Shown piece after piece: positions 29,025 to 35,590 of a stretch of 35,590 nt of DNA. Positions within the stretch are counted from its first letter, which is position 1. Each line of letters opens with the position of its first letter. The position numbers and the translations under genes are program-made. The DNA comes from CAZQLE01 sp964593905 (GTDB lineage: Bacteria > Chloroflexota > Anaerolineae > Anaerolineales > Anaerolineaceae), in the NCBI GenBank assembly GCA_964593905.1, contig CAZQLE010000010.1, forward strand, positions 1 through 35,590, read 5' to 3'. The notes beneath the pieces are model-generated. The model was not told the DNA's origin. It made no database searches and saw only the letters and a program-made list of their open reading frames with translations.

Positions 29025-29938
29025 TTGTAGGTAATCCTCGGGTCTAAGACAGAATAGAGAAGATCAACAATCAAATTGACGAACACAAAAATGATTGCAC
29101 TGATAAGCACCACGCCCTGAACAATCGGAAAATCACGTTGCAGCACGGCATTAATCACCAGCCGGCCAACCCCCGGCCAGGCAAAAATGGTTTCAATGAT
29201 CAGCGCACCGCCCAGCAAACCGGCAAACTCAAGCCCCAGCATGGTCACCACCGCCGTCGAGGCGTTTTTTAACGCATGCACCCAGATCACCGTACGCTCC
29301 AACAGACCTTTGGCGCGCGCCGTGCGAATATATTCTGCGCCCATCACCTCCAGCATCCCCGAACGAACCAGACGGGTGAGACGGCCGGTCACAAAAAAGC
29401 TGAGGGTGACCGAGGGCAGAATCATATGCTTCCAGGTGTCGCTGCCCGAGATGGGCAGCACCCGCAAAAACACGCCAAAGATCAAAACCAGCATCAGACC
29501 GGTCCAGAACGACGGCGTCACCTGCCCGATTAGCGCAAAGGTGGTCCCCAGCAGGTCCCAGACCGAGTTTCGATGCAGTGCAATAAAAATTCCCAGTGGA
29601 AAAGAGATCAATATACTGATCAATAAAGCAACCAGCGTCAGTTTCAAAGTCGCCGGAAAACGTTCAAGGATTAATTGAGAAACCGGAACCTGTTGACGAA
29701 TGGAATTGCCCAGATCGCCCGAGGCCAGTTGAAGAAGATAGCGGCCATACTGGATGTAAACCGGCTTATCCAGTCCGTGTTGCTTGCGGAAATGGTCGAT
29801 CGCCTCTTGATTTGCCTCTTCCGGCAGCATCAATTTTGCCGGATCACCGGTTACCCTGGTAATGAAAAACGCAAAAGTAACTGCACCCAGCAGAACAAGA
29901 AGAGCCTGAAAAACACGACGGATAATATAAGTCGTCAT
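29021..29938 (-). CDS. Oligopeptide/dipeptide-type ABC permease, OppB/DppB type
   Basis: This 305-residue permease has the N-terminal MTTYIIRRVFQALLVLLGAVTFAFF helix, then GDPAKLMLPEEA, HGLDKPVYIQYGRYL, GDLGNSIRQQVPV and the EAA loop EYIRTARAKGLLERTVIWVHALKN, all typical of OppB/DppB. It lies 94 bases after the binding-protein gene, across a strong hairpin. Confidence 0.94.
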   Translation of the reverse strand: MTTYIIRRVFQALLVLLGAVTFAFFITRVTGDPAKLMLPEEANQEAIDHFRKQHGLDKPVYIQYGRYLLQLASGDLGNSIRQQVPVSQLILERFPATLKLTLVALLISILISFPLGIFIALHRNSVWDLLGTTFALIGQVTPSFWTGLMLVLIFGVFLRVLPISGSDTWKHMILPSVTLSFFVTGRLTRLVRSGMLEVMGAEYIRTARAKGLLERTVIWVHALKNASTAVVTMLGLEFAGLLGGALIIETIFAWPGVGRLVINAVLQRDFPIVQGVVLISAIIFVFVNLIVDLLYSVLDPRITYK

Positions 29939-29982
29939 AATTCCTGTTCCTTACCAAGACACGAACTGCTGCTTAGAAATGG

Positions 29983-30013
29983 GGTGTTTGGGCAGCTGGG
30001 CTGCCCAAACACC
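29983..30013 (-). other. Strong intercistronic hairpin after the binding-protein gene
   Basis: GGTGTTTGGGCAGC (29983-29996) and GCTGCCCAAACACC (30000-30013) form a perfect 14-bp stem with a 3-base loop. In the minus direction it is followed by CCATTTCT, without a true T-run. It probably protects the binding-protein mRNA or lowers read-through into the permeases. Confidence 0.65.
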
Positions 30014-30032
30014 AGGAGGGAGGAGAAATGTT

Positions 30033-31646
30033 TTACTTAATACTGGCCTGCCACATATCGATGTAGTTATCGAGATAGGGCTCATACTCGAAGCGGTTGC
30101 TCATACCCAGGAAATAAGGCAGACGCCAGAGATAAATCCAGGGCACGTCATTCCATACAATTTCCTCAGCCTGATTGGCAAGCTCCAGCCGTTTGGCAGG
30201 GTCTGCGGTCACAGTCAATTCATCCAGAACTTTCCCGAATTCTTCATTGCAGTAATTGAAGCTGTTATCCACATAACCACAGGTGAAGGTGTTTAATTCA
30301 ATTTCGGGGCTGTTGTAGGTACCCAGGCCAAAGTAGAGCAGACCGGGGAAATTCTTGCCTTTGTGGACTTCCTGGAATTTGGCTGGCTCGACAATTTCGA
30401 GGTTGACCTTAATGCCAACCTGTTCCAGATTCTGCTTGATCACCTGATTAATCTCTTTGTCAGGGCCGTAGGCGCTGGCCTGAGTCTGCAAAGTGACTTC
30501 GAAGCCATCCGGATACCCGGCCTGGGCCAACAGTTCTTTGGCTTTTTCAGGGTTGTAATCGTAGGCGACGATATCGGGGTTGGTGTTGGGAGGATTCACC
30601 ACACCGCGCAAAGATTCAGAACCACCCAGCAGATAGGCATCGATCAACGATTTGCGATCAATGGCATAGTTCATCGCCTGGCGGACTTCCAATTTCTTCA
30701 GCGCCTCGGGGGCTGCATCGCCCAACTGAATGCCGACAAACATTTTCCGCAGGCTCTGGAACTGAACCAGGCGGGAATTGTCAGAATCGGCCTGTTTTGC
30801 CAGATCACCGGGGATGCTGGGCAGCAGGTCTACATTGCCAACAATCAGTTCATTGATGCGCGAGCTGGATTCAGGGATGATGCGAACAACCACGTCTTTA
30901 ATGTTGGGCGGACCCTGGAAATAGTCTTCGTTCGCGGTCACCACGATACGATTGTCTTTCACCCATTCCACAAACTTGTAGGGGCCGCTGCCCATCGGGT
31001 TTTTGGCCAGGAACTCGGCGTCATGTTCTGTATACCACTTGGGTTCCACAATAAACGCCTGCGCAAGGTGCCACATCATGTTTTCGGAAGGTTTCTCGGT
31101 GATGATCTGGAACGTATAATCATCGATGATCTTGACTTCCTTGTAATAACCACGCATGTGCAGTGTGCTGTAAGATTTATTCTCTTCGGTTCCCATGCGG
31201 TCCAACGAATATTTGACCGCCGCAGCATTGACCGGCTCACCATTGTGGAACTTGGCATTCTGCACCAGTTTGAATTCCCAGGTCAACGGGTCCACCCGTT
31301 TCCACTCGGTGGCCAGTTCGGGCATGGGTTTGCCTTCACGGTCATTCATCACCAGGCAGTCAAACATCCAGTAGATCACACTGCGGTTGAACATACTGGA
31401 CATCTGGTCAGGATCCAGCGTATTCACATCAAACGCATTTCCAACCACCACCGGCTTAACTTCGGCCGGCGCTGCTTCAGCGGGGGCCGGGGCTGTGGTC
31501 GGTTCGGCGGCCGGGGCAGCCTCAGCAGGGGCAGCAGCTTCGGCCGGGGCGGTCGCCGCAGCGGGTTCAGCAGCCGGGGCAGCCGCGGGGGCGCAGGCAC
31601 CCAGGAGCATCGCCAACAGAACAATCACATAAAAAGATTTTTTCAT
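30033..31646 (-). CDS. Peptide/nickel-type ABC transporter substrate-binding lipoprotein (family 5)
   Basis: This 537-residue exported lipoprotein has a KK signal start and the lipobox LGAC with Cys18, followed by an Ala/Pro/Glu-rich linker to about residue 65. The mature part shows the family 5 order: LDPDQMSSMFNRSVIYWMFDCL, ELATEWKRVDPLTWEFKL, AKFHNGEPVNAAAVKYSLDRM, then GSGPYKFVEW and RQAMNYAIDRKSLI. Family 5 proteins bind peptides, but also nickel, glutathione, opines and other small molecules. AAGGAG precedes the ATG. It feeds the OppBCDF complex encoded next. Confidence 0.95.
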   Translation of the reverse strand: MKKSFYVIVLLAMLLGACAPAAAPAAEPAAATAPAEAAAPAEAAPAAEPTTAPAPAEAAPAEVKPVVVGNAFDVNTLDPDQMSSMFNRSVIYWMFDCLVMNDREGKPMPELATEWKRVDPLTWEFKLVQNAKFHNGEPVNAAAVKYSLDRMGTEENKSYSTLHMRGYYKEVKIIDDYTFQIITEKPSENMMWHLAQAFIVEPKWYTEHDAEFLAKNPMGSGPYKFVEWVKDNRIVVTANEDYFQGPPNIKDVVVRIIPESSSRINELIVGNVDLLPSIPGDLAKQADSDNSRLVQFQSLRKMFVGIQLGDAAPEALKKLEVRQAMNYAIDRKSLIDAYLLGGSESLRGVVNPPNTNPDIVAYDYNPEKAKELLAQAGYPDGFEVTLQTQASAYGPDKEINQVIKQNLEQVGIKVNLEIVEPAKFQEVHKGKNFPGLLYFGLGTYNSPEIELNTFTCGYVDNSFNYCNEEFGKVLDELTVTADPAKRLELANQAEEIVWNDVPWIYLWRLPYFLGMSNRFEYEPYLDNYIDMWQASIK

Positions 31647-31778
31647 CGCCTTTTCTCCTTAATTATTTTACAGATCTACACAATGAACCAGAACACTTTT
31701 CAAACATTTGCTTATAAGCTCCTCCTGCCAGTTGCAGATTTGTTAAAATAGGCTTTGATTTCCTAGGGTTCTGTGAGG

Positions 31779-33260
31779 TTAGTTTTGGGGCTTATGCTCA
31801 ATCAATTGGAAGGATGGGGGAAACAAATCATCTTTGGGAAGGTGTTCGTAATCACGTTCACAGTAACCCGGTTTCATCTTATCGAAATAGGCCTGCCCCT
31901 GTTTTTGAAGCCAGTCGAAATCAACGCCCTCAATTTTGCGGTCTTGCATGACGATTTTGCCGTCGATGATTGTGGTTTTCACATCGCTACCCCGCGCACT
32001 GATGACCAAAGTGCGGATCGGGTCATCTTGCACGCCGAAATGCAAGCCACTGAAATCGATGATGATCAGATCGGCCTTTGCCCCGGGCGCCAGACGGCCC
32101 AGGTCTTCTCTCCCCAGGGCTTTGGCGCCACCCAGGGTCGCCGCGCGGTAAAAATCGGCATAGGTGCAGCCAGACGAAGATTCACTGCGGTTTTTCGCCA
32201 TCGTGCTGCCCAGGCGAATATTCTGAAACATATCTGGCGGAAAAGTATCGGTACCCAGGGCCATATTCACCCCGGCGCGGGCGTATCGGGCAAAATCTTC
32301 CAGCGCTCTGCCGTGTCGTCCAATAATCAACGGGCAGTGGATCACGGTTGTTTTTGATTCGCCCAACAGCGCCAGATCATCGCTGAGCGGGTTATCATGA
32401 ACATCGCTATAACCGGTAATGTAGGTGGCGTGGGGAATGGAAGTGCGCTCCCCCAGAAAACCCAGATCCGACAGAAAATGAACCGGGGTCTTGCCATAAT
32501 GTTTTCTGATCCAACCATATTCGAATGCACCCTGTGCAGCGTGCAGACGGATGGGGCAGCCCAGCGCATCACTGTGCCGTTTCGATTCCTGCAACACATC
32601 CGGCGTCTGGGTTTCAATCCGCTCCGGTGCGAGCATGCCCCGCACCAGGCCGCCATAGGCCCCGTCAAAGTTCTTCACAAAATCAACCGCCCGCTGCAGC
32701 CCCTTTTTTCCTTCTTCTTCTTTCCAGTAAACTTCCGTCGAGCCATCCGCTTTTATCACCCGCGAGCCACACTGGTAACTGGGTCCCAGATAAATGCGCA
32801 GGCCCAGTTTTCCGGCATGGTGGGCAGCCGCTTCCAGCTCTTCATAGGTCTCGGCCCATTTTTTATAAAAAACCGAGGTGATCGGCATGGCGGTGGTGAT
32901 GCCATGCAAGATCAACTGGGTATATGCATATAAAGACTTAAACGCCTCTTCTTCGGGCGTCATCACCTCATGCGAGCCTTTCAGATAATATTCTTCGGAC
33001 CAGAGCAAATTTTTTTGAATTTTCTGCGGCGCTTCCAGGTGAATCAGGTCATGGTCAATATCGCCCAGGGCGTTCAGGTCAATAAATCCGGGGGCAACAA
33101 TTGCATTGCCGGCATCCATAACCTGATCGACCGGATAAGGATAATCATGGCCGACAAAAAGGATGCGATCTTCTTCATATACGACTTCGCCATTTTTAAA
33201 AATCACGTGATCGTGATTCTGATAGCCAATGACGAAACTTGCCTGGATTTTTGTTTTCAT
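31779..33260 (-). CDS. Amidohydrolase C (chlorohydrolase-like), HxH motif replaced
   Basis: This 493-residue member of the amidohydrolase superfamily is more distant from A and B. The barrel entry reads PGFIDLNALGDIDHD (57-71): the two His that bind metal in most relatives are Asn63 and Leu65. Later elements are present: RLHAAQG, IPHATYITGYSDVHDN, VIHCPLIIGRHG and LGTDTFPPDM, then GRLAPGAKADLIIIDF. It may bind a single metal using the later His/Asp residues, or use D67/D69/H70 of the altered motif (inference). ATG 33260 has GGAAGG upstream. It is the first structural gene after the GntR gene and lies behind a promoter overlapping a shared operator motif. Substrate unknown. Confidence 0.86.
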   Translation of the reverse strand: MKTKIQASFVIGYQNHDHVIFKNGEVVYEEDRILFVGHDYPYPVDQVMDAGNAIVAPGFIDLNALGDIDHDLIHLEAPQKIQKNLLWSEEYYLKGSHEVMTPEEEAFKSLYAYTQLILHGITTAMPITSVFYKKWAETYEELEAAAHHAGKLGLRIYLGPSYQCGSRVIKADGSTEVYWKEEEGKKGLQRAVDFVKNFDGAYGGLVRGMLAPERIETQTPDVLQESKRHSDALGCPIRLHAAQGAFEYGWIRKHYGKTPVHFLSDLGFLGERTSIPHATYITGYSDVHDNPLSDDLALLGESKTTVIHCPLIIGRHGRALEDFARYARAGVNMALGTDTFPPDMFQNIRLGSTMAKNRSESSSGCTYADFYRAATLGGAKALGREDLGRLAPGAKADLIIIDFSGLHFGVQDDPIRTLVISARGSDVKTTIIDGKIVMQDRKIEGVDFDWLQKQGQAYFDKMKPGYCERDYEHLPKDDLFPPSFQLIEHKPQN

Positions 33261-33314
33261 AGACCTTCCAAAGCAAAGAATATAAATTGAGTTGTAATGG
33301 GGTAATATTGGGGC

Positions 33315-33342
33315 GACATTATTATAATGTTACAATAATGTC
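33315..33342. promoter_or_regulatory. GntR operator candidate, site 1
   Basis: Perfect 9-base arms GACATTATT and AATAATGTC surround the centre ATAATGTTAC. The core AATGTTAC is common to all three sites. It also holds a minus-strand TATAAT (33321-33326), about 60 bases before the amidohydrolase C gene. Confidence 0.6.
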
Positions 33343-33360
33343 TTATAAAAAATCGTTCTT

Positions 33361-33396
33361 TATTGCATTATAACAATGTTACTATAAATAGCAATA
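33361..33396. promoter_or_regulatory. GntR operator candidate, site 2
   Basis: The core ACAATGTTACTATAA lies inside outer arms TATTGC (33361-33366) and GCAATA (33391-33396). It covers the spacer and -10 box of the amidohydrolase C promoter. Confidence 0.6.
33367..33394 (-). promoter_or_regulatory. Promoter of the importer/amidohydrolase operon
   Basis: On the minus strand, -35 TTGCTA (33389-33394) and a perfect -10 TATAAT (33367-33372) are 16 bases apart. The whole promoter is embedded in site 2. Confidence 0.65.
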
Positions 33397-33472
33397 GGGA
33401 AATTTAGCAAATTTGGAATCAATTTTGTTCCTATGCCAGGTATAGGGCGGGGCGTGTGCCCCGCCATCCAGT

Positions 33473-34207
33473 TTACACTTGCGGAGGAAGGCTTTGAACG
33501 TGGTAACGGAAGCGGTCACCCCGATAGCAACCGCGAAAATACTCAATGGGCCGCCCGTCGACATTTTTTAGCAAGCGGGTAATCACCAGAATGGGTTCGC
33601 CGGGCGTCATCTCCAGAATTTTGGCCTCTTCGCGCCCCACGGGCAGCGCCTCAACAATACGTTCCACCATGCACTTTGAAAAATCAATCCCGGTAATATA
33701 ATTCATCGACCCCCCGATCTCGGTTAAAGAGAGGTCAACTTTATCCAGAAAACCATCTGCCACATACGAAACAACATACCCAAGCACCAGACCATTGGCA
33801 ATGCGCAGCCGGCGCAGCCCAAAAACCCTGCTCCCCGGCGCGATCTGCAAACTCACGGCCACCTGTTCTGCGGCCGGCATCTGATTGGTCGACAGCACCT
33901 TCCACGATAGTTCGAAACCCTGTTCCCGAAAATCAATCACATCCAGGCTGAAAGATTCCGTGCCCTCCTGCACTTTGGGTCGGGCAACAAAAGTCCCCCG
34001 TCCGGGCTGGCGGTGAATCCGGCCTTCCAGTTCCAGCTCACGCAAAGCCTGACGCACAGTCGTGCGACTGAGTTCATAATCGCGTTGGATTTCTTCTTCT
34101 GTGGGCAACTGCTGACCCGGTTTCCAATTTCCCAGTTCAATATGGTTCAAAAGCAGTTCTTTGAGCTGGAGATAAAGCGGGAAATGTGAATTTCGATCAA
34201 TTTGCAT
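33473..34207 (-). CDS. GntR-family transcriptional regulator with UTRA domain
   Basis: This 244-residue regulator has the GntR winged helix at about 10-75 (FPLYLQLKELLLNHI, GQQLPTEEEIQRDYELSRTTVRQALRELELEGRIHRQPGRGTFV) and a C-terminal UTRA ligand-binding domain (FSLDVIDFREQGFELSWKV, SRVFGLRRLRIANGLVLGYVVSYV, LKNVDGRPIEYFRGCYRGDRFRY). HutC-type regulators of this build usually repress catabolic operons until an effector, often a pathway metabolite, is bound. It is encoded directly upstream of the operon it probably controls, and the same DNA motif sits at its own promoter. Confidence 0.94.
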   Translation of the reverse strand: MQIDRNSHFPLYLQLKELLLNHIELGNWKPGQQLPTEEEIQRDYELSRTTVRQALRELELEGRIHRQPGRGTFVARPKVQEGTESFSLDVIDFREQGFELSWKVLSTNQMPAAEQVAVSLQIAPGSRVFGLRRLRIANGLVLGYVVSYVADGFLDKVDLSLTEIGGSMNYITGIDFSKCMVERIVEALPVGREEAKILEMTPGEPILVITRLLKNVDGRPIEYFRGCYRGDRFRYHVQSLPPQV

Positions 34208-34244
34208 GTTTCATCCAACTTCAATTCAGATTTTCAATAACATC

Positions 34245-34265
34245 ATTATCGTAACATTATAATAT
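34245..34265. promoter_or_regulatory. GntR operator candidate, site 3 (autoregulatory)
   Basis: On the minus strand it reads ATATTATAATGTTACGATAAT, nearly the same as site 1. It covers the -10 box of the gntR promoter. Confidence 0.6.
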
Positions 34266-34284
34266 CTTTATTAACAACCGACAA
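34256..34284 (-). promoter_or_regulatory. gntR promoter
   Basis: On the minus strand, -35 TTGTCG (34279-34284) and a perfect -10 TATAAT (34256-34261) have a 17-base spacer. The -10 box lies inside operator site 3. Confidence 0.62.
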
Positions 34285-34363
34285 ACAGAAAATTTGAAAA
34301 TACGAACCCGCGAACCGCTGTTGCACTACCCCCACCAGACCAGAGACCCGGTCTACAATCAAA

Positions 34364-34390
34364 AATACCCGCACAAAGTTTGCGGGTATT
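34364..34390 (-). terminator. Rho-independent terminator after the SDR gene
   Basis: AATACCCGCA (34364-34373) and TGCGGGTATT (34381-34390) form a perfect 10-bp stem. TTTTTGATTG follows in the minus direction. A second GC-rich stem (CCCCCGGC 34396-34403 with GCCGGGGG 34413-34420) lies just before it. Confidence 0.85.
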
Positions 34391-34432
34391 AATTTCCCCC
34401 GGCCCAATTTGAGCCGGGGGCGCTGTTGTTTC

Positions 34433-35305
34433 TTAACCAACCCGCTCTACCGCCGAGACCAATCCTTCGCTGATTTGCCATACCCGCTCGGCCATGCCTT
34501 CATCATAAGATGGTTTGGAGGAGGGCACTGCTTTTTTATTCGAAAAATACTGGCCGTTGATTCCTTCCACCTCGGCAGATGAAGCCAGATAAATGGAGGT
34601 CGCGGCCCCCTCTTCGGGAGAAATTGCGCCAAGCTGAAACAAATGAAACAGTGGTTTAAACAGACCGCCGTTGCTAAGCCCAAAATTGGTCGCCACAAAC
34701 CCGGGGTGCAGTGCATTTACCGTCACACCGCTGCCTTCCAGCCGGCGCGCCAGGGCGTAGGTAAAATATAAATTCAACAACTTCGAATTGCTGTACTGCC
34801 GCCAGCCACTGTAATTGCGCTTAGCCTGCAAATTATCCGGGTCGAGACTGGCGCCCATATGCGCCATCGACGATACATTGACAATTCGAGCCGGGGCCGA
34901 CTTTTTCAGCAGGTCCAGCAGGGCCTGGGTCAGAAGAAAATAGTTCATATGGTTCAGCGCCACAGTCATTTCAATTCCATCGGCGCTCTCCTGACGCTGC
35001 ATATACATGGCCCCGGCGTTATTCACCAGCACATCCAACCGATCATGCCGGGCACGAAATTCTTCGGCGGCCCGCAGTACCTGACGCTGTTCTGAAAGAT
35101 CGGCGACAATACCATCCACCCGATCATTCCGGCTGCTACGCCGGATCTCTTCTATCACCCGGGCGGTTTTTTCAGAATTGCGGCCTATGATCGTCACGGC
35201 CGCGCCCATGCGTGCCAGTGTCTCGGCCGTAATCCGGCCAATGCCATCGGTCCCGCCGCTGACGAATATAGATTTGCCCGTTAATTGCATTTGTAATTCA
35301 CCCAT
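34433..35305 (-). CDS. Short-chain dehydrogenase/reductase (SDR family)
   Basis: This 290-residue NAD(P)-dependent oxidoreductase has the cofactor-binding motif SGGTDGIG at 16-23, NNAG at 95-98, the catalytic Ser in VNVSS (about 145) and YSNSK with Y171 and K175. The early Arg (GRNSEKT) suggests NADPH preference. The layout, with an extended C-terminal half (HPGFVATNFG), resembles retinol-dehydrogenase-like SDRs; the substrate cannot be assigned. I chose ATG 35305, with GAGGAG and a spacing of six; the ATG at 35326 lacks such a site and ATG 35290 is internal. A TATAAT on the minus strand (35379-35384) is a likely -10 box. It is a single-gene unit. Confidence 0.92.
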   Translation of the reverse strand: MGELQMQLTGKSIFVSGGTDGIGRITAETLARMGAAVTIIGRNSEKTARVIEEIRRSSRNDRVDGIVADLSEQRQVLRAAEEFRARHDRLDVLVNNAGAMYMQRQESADGIEMTVALNHMNYFLLTQALLDLLKKSAPARIVNVSSMAHMGASLDPDNLQAKRNYSGWRQYSNSKLLNLYFTYALARRLEGSGVTVNALHPGFVATNFGLSNGGLFKPLFHLFQLGAISPEEGAATSIYLASSAEVEGINGQYFSNKKAVPSSKPSYDEGMAERVWQISEGLVSAVERVG

Positions 35306-35434
35306 TTTTTTCTCCTCACCGTTCATACAACGATTCTACCGGTGTGTACGTAGAAAATACAGGGATAGCACGCGTAAGATTATACAAAGATGGTGCATCG
35401 CAAAGACTTACCCGCCAACTTTGGGAGATCGATT

Positions 35435-35440
35435 TATAAT
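35435..35440 (+). promoter_or_regulatory. -10 box candidate for the right-edge lipoprotein gene
   Basis: There is a perfect TATAAT 66 bases before the start codon. No convincing -35 box lies at the usual distance. Confidence 0.4.
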
Positions 35441-35506
35441 CAAAAGCATCTCATTGAAAACTGGCCGTCTCCCACTACCCGGGGGAGTGCTTAAGGAAAA
35501 AACGCC

Positions 35507-35590
35507 ATGAAGGTATCCATTAAGGTTTTACCCGTTGTGCTGCTGGCCGCGCTGCTGAGCGCCTGCGCTGCACCCACCCCGCTGCCCACG
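35507..35590 (+). CDS. Lipoprotein, N-terminal fragment
   Basis: The first 28 codons are present before the right edge. They encode a type II signal peptide: MKVSIK, a hydrophobic core VLPVVLLAALL and the lipobox LSAC with Cys20, then Ala/Pro/Thr residues. AAGGAAAA lies nine bases before the ATG. The rest of the protein is outside the window, so no function can be assigned. Confidence 0.75.
   Translation, partial: MKVSIKVLPVVLLAALLSACAAPTPLPT

Noticed and set aside
30363..31751. Long plus-strand frame opposite the family 5 binding protein
   Set aside because: It is a shadow frame; the minus strand carries the signal peptide, lipobox and family motifs.
34396..34420. Second GC-rich stem near the SDR terminator as a separate feature
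   Set aside because: It has no T-run in the transcribed direction, so it is probably part of the termination region and is mentioned there only.

Overview
The window is bacterial chromosomal DNA, GC-rich and gene-dense. The gene content suggests a member of the Chloroflexota, probably Anaerolineae-like: mevalonate-pathway genes (archaeal-type HMG-CoA synthase, class II HMG-CoA reductase), a strongly enlarged SecA without the C-terminal zinc tail, Ala/Pro/Glu-rich linkers after the lipobox of solute-binding lipoproteins, and many ABC importers and amidohydrolases. The lineage is inferred from gene content, not demonstrated. I saw no tRNA or rRNA gene, insertion sequence, phage gene or CRISPR array.

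Layout. Positions 1-1578 (minus): HMG-CoA reductase followed by HMG-CoA synthase, the latter cut by the window edge. 1864-5943 (plus): secA, ending in a bidirectional terminator. 6030-10018 (minus): a TauE/SafE-like permease, a response regulator and an orphan pair of oligopeptide-type ABC ATPases (oppD-oppF). The oppD promoter has a perfect 12-bp-arm palindrome over its -35 box. 10378-14602 (mostly plus): moaA, rubrerythrin, a YccF-type membrane protein (minus) and a compact DUF3052 - HD hydrolase - PhzF operon.

14610-22942 is a sugar-utilisation locus. A ROK-family repressor (minus) faces an operon (plus) of sugar isomerase-like TIM barrel 1, sugar-binding lipoprotein, two MalF/MalG-type permeases, a paralogous TIM barrel 2 and a PIG-L/LmbE deacetylase. 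No transporter ATPase is encoded in the operon. The divergent region carries mirror-image -10/operator repeats and a leader of about 330 nt with alternative hairpins.

22914-34263 is a second catabolic locus, transcribed leftwards. It holds a GntR/UTRA regulator, amidohydrolase C, a peptide-type solute-binding lipoprotein, OppB, OppC, OppD and OppF homologues, and amidohydrolases B and A. Three copies of a shared motif with the core AATGTTAC lie at the gntR promoter and upstream of amidohydrolase C, which points to one autoregulated regulon. The substrate is unknown. Importer plus three hydrolases suggests uptake and stepwise hydrolysis of a small nitrogenous compound (inference). The window ends with an SDR oxidoreductase (minus) and the first 28 codons of a lipoprotein (plus).

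The best candidates for something undescribed are the GntR-controlled importer/triple-amidohydrolase operon, including one amidohydrolase that lacks the canonical HxH metal motif, and the ROK-controlled sugar locus with paired isomerases and a deacetylase.
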